A DNA stretch of 64,000 nucleotides from Thermohalobaculum sp039030715 (lineage in GTDB: Bacteria > Pseudomonadota > Alphaproteobacteria > Rhodobacterales > Rhodobacteraceae). Of this stretch, positions 57,394 to 64,000 are shown piece after piece. Position 1 is the first letter of the stretch. Every line of letters starts with the position of its first letter. A model generated the notes under the pieces. That model was not told where the DNA came from, made no database searches, and saw only the letters and a list, made by a program, of their open reading frames with translations. The position numbers were made by a program, and so were the translations under genes. The DNA lies in assembly GCA_039030715.1 (NCBI GenBank), contig JBCCDU010000009.1, positions 11,354-75,353 on the forward strand, read 5' to 3'.

Positions 57394-60078
57394 TCACGCC
57401 GCTAGGTTGCGCAACACGTAGTGCAGCACACCGCCGTTGCGGACGTAGTCGATTTCGACCTCGGTATCGATCCGGCAAAGGAGCGTGATCTCCTTCGTGC
57501 TACCATCGGCGAAGGTGATCGTCGCCGGGCAGTTCTGGCGCGGCGTGATTTCGCCTGCCAGGCCGGTGATCGACACCGTCTCTTCCCCGGTAAGACCCAG
57601 CGACTCCCGGCTGTCACCCCCCGTGAACTCGAACGGTATCACCCCCATGCCAACCAGGTTGGAGCGGTGGATCCGCTCGAAGCTTTCCGCCACAACCGCC
57701 TTCACGCCCAGAAGCGCCGTGCCCTTGGCCGCCCAGTCGCGAGAGGAACCCGCGCCGTATTGCTCGCCCGCGAAGATCACCAGCGGCGTGCCGTCGGCCT
57801 TATGGGCCATCGCCGCCTCGAAGATCGAGGTCTGATCGCCATCCGGGCCCTTGGTGTAGCCGCCCTCGACCCCGTCCAGCATCTCGTTCTTGATCCGGAT
57901 ATTGGCGAAAGTACCGCGCATCATGACTTGATGATTGCCGCGCCGCGAGCCGTAGGAGTTGAACTCACGCGGTGCCACCTGGCGTTCGACCAGATACTGG
58001 CCAGCAGGTGTCGTGTCCTTGAAGGACCCGGCGGGCGAGATGTGGTCGGTCGTGACCATATCGCCCAGGATTGCCAGCACTTTCGCACCCTCGATATCGG
58101 TGATCACCCCCGGCTCGTGCCCCATCCCCTGGAAGTAGGGCGGGTTCTGCACGTAGGTCGAGGTCGAGGGCCAGTCATAGGTCAGGCTGTCGGTGGTCTC
58201 CACCCCCTGCCATTTCTCATCGCCCTTGAACACATCGGCATATTTTGACTGGAACGCCTCGCGGGTGACGGTCTGCTCGACCAGTTCGGCGATCTCGGCC
58301 TGGCTTGGCCAGACGTCTTTCAAAAAGACGTCGTTGCCATCCTTGTCCTGACCCAATGGCTCAGAGGTCAAATCGATATCCATAGTACCCGCCAGCGCAT
58401 AGGCCACCACCAGCGGCGGCGAGGCGAGGTAGTTCGCCCGGACATCCGGGCTGATCCGCCCCTCGAAGTTCCGGTTGCCGGAGAGGACCGAGGTTGCCAC
58501 CAGATCGCCCTCGGCAATCGCCTCGGAGATCTCAGCCTGCAGCGGGCCGGAGTTGCCGATGCAGGTGGTGCAACCGTAGCCAACGAGATTGAAGCCGATG
58601 GCATCGAGGTCGTCCTGCAGATCAGCCGCCTCCAGATACGCACTCACCACCTGGCTGCCGGGTGCTAGCGAGGTCTTCACCCACGGCTTTCGGTCCAGCC
58701 CCAGGGCGCGCGCCTTGCGGGCCACCAAACCGGCGCCGATCATCACATAGGGGTTCGAGGTGTTTGTGCAGGAGGTGATCGAGGCAATCACCACTTTGCC
58801 CGACGACATCGCATAATCCTCGCCCTTCACCGGCACCTGCTTGTCCATCGGGCGTTTAAAGGTCTCAGCCATCTCCTTGTTAAAGGCCGATTTCGCATCG
58901 GTCAGCGCCACGAAATCCTGCGGACGCTTGGGGCCGGAGATCGCGGGAACGATGGTGCCCATGTCCAGGCTCAGCGTATCGGTATAGACCGGATCGTAAT
59001 CCGCACCGCGCCACATGCCGTTTTCCTTGGCATAGGTCTCGACCAGCGCGATCCGGCCCTCATCGCGACCGGTCGTACGCAGATAGCGCAGTGTCTCGTT
59101 GTCGATTGGGAAGAACCCGCATGTCGCGCCGTATTCCGGCGCCATATTGCCGATGGTCGCCCGGTCGGCAAGCGGTAAGCGGTCGAGCCCGTCGCCATAG
59201 AATTCCACAAACTTGCCGACCACGCCCTTCTCGCGCAGCATCTGCACGACTTTCAGGACCAGGTCGGTGGCGGTGGTGCCTTCGACCATCTCGCCCGTCA
59301 GCTTGAAACCCACGACCTCCGGGATCAGCATCGACACCGGCTGGCCCAGCATCGCGGCTTCGGCCTCGATCCCGCCAACGCCCCAGCCCAGCACAGCCGC
59401 ACCATTGACCATGGTGGTGTGGCTGTCCGTGCCGACCAATGTGTCGGGATAGGCGACCTCGACCCCATCCTGATCCTTATCTGTCCAGACGGTCTGCGCC
59501 AGATATTCCAGGTTCACCTGATGGCAGATGCCCGTACCCGGCGGAACGACGCGGAAATTATCGAATGCGCTCTGCCCCCATTTCAGGAAGGTGTACCGCT
59601 CCATGTTGCGCTCATATTCGCGATCCACGTTCAACTGAAATGCGCGCGGATTGCCGAATTCATCGATCATGACCGAGTGATCGATCACAAGATCCACCGG
59701 ATTGAGCGGATTGATCTTCTCCGGATCGCCACCCAGCGCCACCATCGCATCGCGCATCGCCGCGAGGTCGACAACCGCCGGAACACCGGTGAAATCCTGC
59801 ATCAGGACGCGGGCCGGGCGATAGGCGATCTCGCGCTCGGTCTTGCCGCCGTTGGCAGCCCAGTCGCCAAAGGCTTTGATGTCATCGACCGTGACGGTCT
59901 TGCCATCTTCGAACCGCAGCATGTTCTCCAGCACCACCTTAAGAACCGCGGGGAGCTTGGAGAAACTGCCAAGCCCCGCCGCCTCCGCCGCCGGGATCGA
60001 GTAATAGGCAATGGTCGAGCCCCCCGCGCTCAACTCGCGGCGCGTCTTGGCAGTGTCGGTTCCTACGGTGATGGACAT
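57394..60078 (-). CDS. acnA: aconitate hydratase A
   Basis: An 894-residue TCA-cycle enzyme interconverting citrate and isocitrate with a [4Fe-4S] cluster. SITSCTNTSNPYVM supplies one cluster Cys, and GYGCTTCIGNSGPL the other two. GTDSHTTMVNGAAVLGWGVGGIEAE and the C-terminal AGEQYGAGSSRDWAAKG complete the picture. The start MSITVGTDTAKTR was chosen because the upstream 20 codons have no counterpart in the family. Divergent from ccmA across a 231-bp gap holding no gene. Confidence 0.96.
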   Translation of the reverse strand: MSITVGTDTAKTRRELSAGGSTIAYYSIPAAEAAGLGSFSKLPAVLKVVLENMLRFEDGKTVTVDDIKAFGDWAANGGKTEREIAYRPARVLMQDFTGVPAVVDLAAMRDAMVALGGDPEKINPLNPVDLVIDHSVMIDEFGNPRAFQLNVDREYERNMERYTFLKWGQSAFDNFRVVPPGTGICHQVNLEYLAQTVWTDKDQDGVEVAYPDTLVGTDSHTTMVNGAAVLGWGVGGIEAEAAMLGQPVSMLIPEVVGFKLTGEMVEGTTATDLVLKVVQMLREKGVVGKFVEFYGDGLDRLPLADRATIGNMAPEYGATCGFFPIDNETLRYLRTTGRDEGRIALVETYAKENGMWRGADYDPVYTDTLSLDMGTIVPAISGPKRPQDFVALTDAKSAFNKEMAETFKRPMDKQVPVKGEDYAMSSGKVVIASITSCTNTSNPYVMIGAGLVARKARALGLDRKPWVKTSLAPGSQVVSAYLEAADLQDDLDAIGFNLVGYGCTTCIGNSGPLQAEISEAIAEGDLVATSVLSGNRNFEGRISPDVRANYLASPPLVVAYALAGTMDIDLTSEPLGQDKDGNDVFLKDVWPSQAEIAELVEQTVTREAFQSKYADVFKGDEKWQGVETTDSLTYDWPSTSTYVQNPPYFQGMGHEPGVITDIEGAKVLAILGDMVTTDHISPAGSFKDTTPAGQYLVERQVAPREFNSYGSRRGNHQVMMRGTFANIRIKNEMLDGVEGGYTKGPDGDQTSIFEAAMAHKADGTPLVIFAGEQYGAGSSRDWAAKGTALLGVKAVVAESFERIHRSNLVGMGVIPFEFTGGDSRESLGLTGEETVSITGLAGEITPRQNCPATITFADGSTKEITLLCRIDTEVEIDYVRNGGVLHYVLRNLAA

Positions 60079-60309
60079 GGCGCATGTTCCTTTGGCTAGT
60101 CGACTGCGGGCGCAAGCTAGCAGATTGCGAAAAGGCAATCGGTCACATCCTGCACACGCGGAAAAGAAAAATCTAAAGAGCTATTAAGAAAAACTTTCGC
60201 ACCATTCAAGCCGACATGCTGTCGCATTTGCGTGACCGGCGCATTCCGAACCGAGCCCAACGAACCATGCCGACTTTGCAATACGACCGGAAATGTCTAC
60301 CAAGCAGCG

Positions 60310-60966
60310 ATGGAGCTTGTCATCGACAATCTGGCCTGCCGGCGGTCCGGGCGAGAGGTCTTGCGCGGGGTGAGTTTCCGCCTTGCGACGGGCCAGGCAG
60401 CGGCCTTACGAGGGCCGAACGGGGTCGGCAAATCGACCCTGTTACGTGTGCTCGCCGGACTGGTGCCCATGACCGGGGGCTCGGTGCGGTTGGGAGAGAT
60501 CTCGCTGCGCAAGGATCAATCCGCGTTTCAGGAGCGTCTGGCCTATGCCGGCCATCTGGATGCGGTGAAACCGGCGCTGAGCGTGCGCGAGAACCTGGCC
60601 CTCTGGTCCAGGATCCACGACGCGGATGCGGGCAAGGCGGATGGCGCGCTAGCCCATTTCGGACTTGCTGCCATCGCAAGTCGGTCGGCGGGGGAATGTT
60701 CCGCCGGGCAGAAGCGCCGGTTGGGTCTGGCGCGCCTCGCCGTGCTCGACAAACCCCTTTGGCTGCTGGACGAACCAACGGTTTCGCTGGATACGGCGGC
60801 AGTCGCGCTGCTGGCGGAACTGGTGCGCGCACATTTATCCGCCGGGGGCATGGCGCTGATCGCCACTCATGCCGATCTGGGCTTGGGAGAGCTCCCTACA
60901 CTGACGCTCGACCCGCTCACGGCGGATGAAACAACCGCAGATCCCTTTCTGGAGGGCGCCTGGTAG
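60310..60966 (+). CDS. ccmA: cytochrome c biogenesis heme exporter ATPase CcmA
   Basis: A 218-residue ABC ATPase of the CcmABCD complex, which releases heme-loaded CcmE for cytochrome c maturation. Walker A RGPNGVGKSTLL, signature CSAGQKRRLGLARL (variant of LSGGQ), Walker B LWLLDEPTVSLD. Start MELVIDNLACRR chosen by family length. It overlaps ccmB by 1 bp. Confidence 0.93.
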   Translation: MELVIDNLACRRSGREVLRGVSFRLATGQAAALRGPNGVGKSTLLRVLAGLVPMTGGSVRLGEISLRKDQSAFQERLAYAGHLDAVKPALSVRENLALWSRIHDADAGKADGALAHFGLAAIASRSAGECSAGQKRRLGLARLAVLDKPLWLLDEPTVSLDTAAVALLAELVRAHLSAGGMALIATHADLGLGELPTLTLDPLTADETTADPFLEGAW

Positions 60967-61631
60967 TGGGCGCATGGCGCGCATTGCTCGCCCGCGACGT
61001 GGCCCTGGCCCTGCGGCTTGGTGGCGGGGGAGGCATCGCGGTCGCGTTCTTCGTGCTCGCCGTATTGTTGATTCCGCTGGGCGTAGGGCGAGACGCCGGC
61101 GTCCTGGCCAAGGTGGCGGGTGGGGTTCTGTGGATCGCGGCGCTTCTTGCGGCCCTTCTCAGCCTCGACCGGATGTTCCAGGCGGATCACGAGGACGGCA
61201 CACTGGACCAATTGATGCTGGCGCCGGTGCCGCTGGAGCAGATCGTCTTGGCAAAGGCCCTGGCCCATTGGCTGACCACGGGCCTGCCGATGACCGCGAT
61301 TGCGCCGCTGCTGGGTCTGATGCTGGCCCTGCCTGTCGATGCCCTGCCCGCCCTGATGATAGGCATGGCGCTGGGCACTCCAGGGCTGAGCCTGATCGGG
61401 GCGATCGGGGCTGCTGTGACAGTCGGCGTACGACGGGGGGGGTTGCTGCTCTCGATCCTGGTCCTGCCGCTCTATATCCCGACGCTGATTTTCGGTGCGC
61501 GGGCAGTTGAAAATGCCCTTGTCGCGATCGATCCCTGGCCGCCGCTGCTCTTGACGGGGGCGATTACGCTCTTCGCCGCGGCGCTCGCCCCCTTCGCCGC
61601 AGCGGCGGCCTTGCGGATTAACCTGCGCTAG
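60966..61631 (+). CDS. ccmB: heme exporter membrane protein CcmB
   Basis: A 221-residue six-helix permease of the CcmABCD complex. ALLARDVALALRLGG opens the protein, and FQADHEDGTLDQLMLAPVPLEQIVLAKALAHW is the cytoplasmic loop typical of CcmB. The start codon is GTG 60966. Normally ccmC follows directly; here ccmC is 2.1 kb further on, after two unrelated genes. Confidence 0.92.
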   Translation: MGAWRALLARDVALALRLGGGGGIAVAFFVLAVLLIPLGVGRDAGVLAKVAGGVLWIAALLAALLSLDRMFQADHEDGTLDQLMLAPVPLEQIVLAKALAHWLTTGLPMTAIAPLLGLMLALPVDALPALMIGMALGTPGLSLIGAIGAAVTVGVRRGGLLLSILVLPLYIPTLIFGARAVENALVAIDPWPPLLLTGAITLFAAALAPFAAAAALRINLR

Positions 61632-62428
61632 AGCACGAAGTCCTCGACGCCAAGCGTCTTGATTCCGCTGAGCTCGATCTGAAAGTCCGAAAGCCCATCG
61701 CCATTGGTGTCGCCGTGGATCAGAGTCAGATCCTTCGAGATGGATTGCCCGTAGCGCAGTTCGCCCGCGGTGCCGGTGAATTCGGCGGCGAGGCCCAGGA
61801 AGGTGAAATCCTGCAGGCCTGCTACGCCTTCGACCGCGTCGATGGCGCTCAGATCGATCGTGTCATCGGTGTCGAAGTCAAGGATGATGTCCCGGTTACC
61901 TGGATGCGAGCGGGTGTCCAGCGCCGAGGAAAAGACGAAAGAATCAGCACCCGCACCGCCCTGCAACCGATCGGCACCGGCGCCACCGTTCAGCAGATCC
62001 GCTCCATCGCCGCCGGAGAGCATGTTGCCACCCGCATCGCCATAGAGCGCATCGTCGAAGGCGCTGCCGGAGAGGTTCTCGATATCCTGGTAGATATCGC
62101 CAGCCGCATCACCCGTGGCCGTCACATCGCCCGAAAGATCGGCAGTCACGCCCGCACCAGCGCTGCCGTAGCTGGCAGTGTCGATCCCCGCACCGCCATC
62201 CAGCGTATCGCCCGCGGAACCGCCATCCAGCAGATCATCGCCATCCTCACCCTGGATTACATCCGCATCACCCCCGCCGAAGAGCCGGTCATCGCCTGCA
62301 CCGCCAAAGAATAGATCAAGGCCCAGCCCGCCTGACGCAAAGTCATTGCCGTCCAGCAGCGTGAATGTGTCGATCAGAGCAGTTCCCGTAAGGCTGTCGT
62401 CGTTCTGCGTTCCGATATGCAAGACCAT
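61628..62428 (-). CDS. RTX (hemolysin-type) calcium-binding repeat protein
   Basis: A 266-residue secreted-type protein. Glycine/aspartate nonapeptide repeats of the GGxGxDxLx type fill two blocks (about 25-85 and 135-165; e.g. FGGAGDDRLFGGGDAD, LNGGAGADRLQGGAGAD). The C-terminal region of about 100 residues (DIILDFDTDDTIDLSAID; GDTNGDGLSDFQIEL) is typical of type I secretion. No signal peptide and no enzymatic domain. Its 3-prime end overlaps ccmB by 4 bp in convergent orientation. Confidence 0.85.
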   Translation of the reverse strand: MVLHIGTQNDDSLTGTALIDTFTLLDGNDFASGGLGLDLFFGGAGDDRLFGGGDADVIQGEDGDDLLDGGSAGDTLDGGAGIDTASYGSAGAGVTADLSGDVTATGDAAGDIYQDIENLSGSAFDDALYGDAGGNMLSGGDGADLLNGGAGADRLQGGAGADSFVFSSALDTRSHPGNRDIILDFDTDDTIDLSAIDAVEGVAGLQDFTFLGLAAEFTGTAGELRYGQSISKDLTLIHGDTNGDGLSDFQIELSGIKTLGVEDFVL

Positions 62429-62533
62429 TTCATATTCTCCGTACAATGTTGAACCGAGGCATCCGGGAGGCCATCCCCGACGCGTATCAATCGACGGCCG
62501 AAGCCGCTCGCATTGCAGGATCACGCGCGCCAA

Positions 62534-62548
62534 TTACAAAAATTGTAA
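62534..62548. promoter_or_regulatory. palindrome in the RTX / amidohydrolase divergent gap
   Basis: TTACAA (62534-62539), AAA, TTGTAA (62543-62548): a perfect palindrome in the AT-rich 248-bp gap between two divergent genes, about 106 bp ahead of the RTX start and 128 bp ahead of the amidohydrolase. A shared operator is plausible. The rest of the gap is AT-rich and holds no gene. Confidence 0.4.
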
Positions 62549-62676
62549 GGCTCGTGGTTAAAATGAGATGACACTCAACTATATCCGAATAATGCATGTC
62601 GAATAGCAGACAAAAATCTCGATATATTGTTTGATATAGGAGATGTGTTTGCGGCTTTTTCTGTGGAGATTGTTCA

Positions 62677-63678
62677 GTGAGAGATCTGCAAGGCAACCTG
62701 CCGGCTATACCAGTACGTGACTACCGGGATGGCGGACTGCTACAGTACGCGCTCGACTGGCGCGAGGATGCGCATATCCTGATGACGACCGTTCTGGACG
62801 GGCTAGGCCCTGCAGGACGGCTGTTGCGCCCGCTGCTGCCCATCGGCGACCGGATTGCCAAGCGACGGTTGCGCGCCATGAATGATCCCTATTGCGACGA
62901 AATCCTGCAGATCCGCGAGGCTTTGGGGGTGCCGGGTCCGGTTGCGTTTTCGCTGTCCTATGAGTTCGGCTGCACCGCGCGGGGATTCGGCGAAACGCCG
63001 GCACCCAGCCTGTTCCGGACCCTCGACTGGCCGTTTCGCGGCCTTGGCAAGCTGGTGGAGATCGTTCGCCTTGGTGGTCCGGCGGGGGAGTGGGTGACCG
63101 CCACCTGGCCCGGCCTCGCAGGCGTCCTGCATGGGGCGGCGCCAGGGCGCTTTGCCATTGCCCTCAACCAGGCGCCGGAGCGTCGGTCCACGCTGGGCCG
63201 AGGAGCGGCCTGGTTGACTGCAAAACTACGCTTCATGCGGGCGACGGGCCTACCGCCGCCGCATCTGCTGCGCCAAGTGTTCGAGACGGCGCCGAACTAT
63301 GCCGCCGCCAAGGCCATGCTGGCCGAGACGCCGGTTGCCGTGCCGGTCATCTATACCCTGATTGGACCGGGCGGCGAGGGCTGCACGATCGAGCGCACGG
63401 AAAACGCCGCCGAGGTCCATCCCATGCCCGCCGCCGCCAATCACTTCACCGGCTCGCATCCGGGGCGCTGGCGCCCACGCGGATACGACAGCGAGGGACG
63501 CCATGCCGCCGCATGCCTGCTTTCGGATACGCCCGAGGTCGATGCCCTCAGCCCGCCAATTCTTAACCCGCTGACACGCCTGTCGATGGTTCTGTGTCCC
63601 GATGGCGCGCTGTCGATTGCTGGATACGAAGGCGAGCGCCGCGTGACCGAGGCCGTGCATTTCACACCCTCTGCCTAA
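62677..63678 (+). CDS. Ntn-hydrolase, acid ceramidase/NAAA-like
   Basis: A 333-residue protein resembling N-acylethanolamine acid amidase/acid ceramidase and choloylglycine hydrolases. EFGCTARGF supplies the likely N-terminal-type nucleophile Cys, followed by LFRTLDWPFRGLG, matching the NLDWP-like motif of the family. It would cleave an amide of a fatty acid or bile acid. Start is GTG 62677 with GGAG eight bases upstream. There is no signal peptide. It lies between the RTX gene and ccmC. Confidence 0.72.
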   Translation: MRDLQGNLPAIPVRDYRDGGLLQYALDWREDAHILMTTVLDGLGPAGRLLRPLLPIGDRIAKRRLRAMNDPYCDEILQIREALGVPGPVAFSLSYEFGCTARGFGETPAPSLFRTLDWPFRGLGKLVEIVRLGGPAGEWVTATWPGLAGVLHGAAPGRFAIALNQAPERRSTLGRGAAWLTAKLRFMRATGLPPPHLLRQVFETAPNYAAAKAMLAETPVAVPVIYTLIGPGGEGCTIERTENAAEVHPMPAAANHFTGSHPGRWRPRGYDSEGRHAAACLLSDTPEVDALSPPILNPLTRLSMVLCPDGALSIAGYEGERRVTEAVHFTPSA

Positions 63679-63752
63679 GAACATCTTTCGCCGCAGTGCC
63701 CGGGCGTCCGCAAACAGTTGTATGCCCCGCTGCGTCGGATTACGTTCCAGCC

Positions 63753-64000
63753 ATGTCGATATGGAAATACGCCAACCCCGCCGAGTTTATGCGCCTGACA
63801 GCGCGCCTGTTGCTGCCTATCTGGGTTGCGACGGTTGCCGTTCTGGGCGTCGGCCTATTCTGGGGTCTCAGCGTGCCCGATGACTATCAACAGGGCTCGA
63901 CCGTCAAGATCATGTTCATCCATGTTCCCGCGGCGATGCTGGCGATCAACACCTATGCCCTGATGGCGGTTGCGTCGATCATTGGGCTGATCCGGCGACA
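63753..64000 (+). CDS. ccmC: heme exporter protein CcmC, N-terminal fragment
   Basis: The first 82 codons of CcmC (MSIWKYANPAEFMRLTARLL; FWGLSVPDDYQQGSTVKIMFIHVPAAMLA) lie in the window; the gene runs off the right edge. CcmC attaches heme to CcmE. IMFIHVPAA is the segment before the first conserved periplasmic His. It starts 74 bp after the amidohydrolase stop, so it probably has its own promoter rather than being read from ccmAB. Confidence 0.92.
   Translation, partial: MSIWKYANPAEFMRLTARLLLPIWVATVAVLGVGLFWGLSVPDDYQQGSTVKIMFIHVPAAMLAINTYALMAVASIIGLIRR

Noticed and set aside
1..64000. tRNA, rRNA, CRISPR arrays, insertion sequences, prophage or integration sites
   Set aside because: Gaps between genes were read for cloverleaf, repeat-spacer and transposase signals and none was found.

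Overview
The window looks like chromosome of a GC-rich alphaproteobacterium of the Rhodobacterales (roseobacter-type). The pointers are a phnW-phnA-phnY phosphonate operon, an infC that stands apart from rpmI/rplT, Usg and RTX proteins, a DapC-like aminotransferase, a carnitine dehydrogenase-thioesterase fusion, and a GTG-started ccmB. No rRNA, tRNA, CRISPR array, insertion sequence or prophage was found. All calls come from reading translations, motifs and spacing by eye; no database search was run.

Layout. 1-4.1 kb (minus): operon for 2-aminoethylphosphonate use (phnW, phnA, phnY, then the start of an EamA transporter); phnA carries an in-frame TAA at codon 291. 4.2-6.8 kb: alkylation repair, endonuclease III, PfkB kinase. 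7.1-18.7 kb (plus): the most unusual part, seven co-oriented genes for a redox chain with 25 c-type heme motifs. It comprises a cytoplasmic FAD/NAD-like protein with two cyclic-nucleotide-binding-like domains and four [4Fe-4S] sites, a membrane protein, an FHA domain-TM-decaheme cytochrome fusion, three further multiheme cytochromes and a predicted outer-membrane beta-barrel. I do not recognise it as a described system. 18.7-22.7 kb: gdhA, L,D-transpeptidase, ribA, response regulator.

22.66-22.82 kb: a probable small RNA with two C-rich-loop hairpins, a strong terminator and a sigma-32-like promoter. 22.9-34.3 kb: housekeeping genes (xthA, lolA, ftsK, aminotransferase, amidase, ubiquinone hydroxylase, methyltransferase, Trm112, LON, thioredoxin-like, YbaK) with two copies of a dispersed palindrome between convergent genes. 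34.4-35.8 kb: a retron-like reverse transcriptase with structured DNA just upstream. 35.8-45.3 kb: a GlxA/CdhR-type regulator divergent from a long operon fitting gamma-butyrobetaine/carnitine breakdown to glycine betaine.

45.4-49.5 kb: lactonase-like protein, infC (apparent ATA start), DUF938, and yceI divergent from an ECF sigma/anti-sigma pair. 49.5-50.8 kb: a three-gene split nitrile hydratase/thiocyanate hydrolase set. 50.8-60.1 kb: transporters, LpxL-like acyltransferase, GFA, DUF1223, Usg, PPK2, TenA, aconitase. 60.3-64 kb: ccmA and ccmB, then an RTX protein and an Ntn-type amidohydrolase placed before ccmC, which runs off the end. CcmABC serves cytochrome c maturation, which the multiheme chain at 7-18 kb would need heavily.
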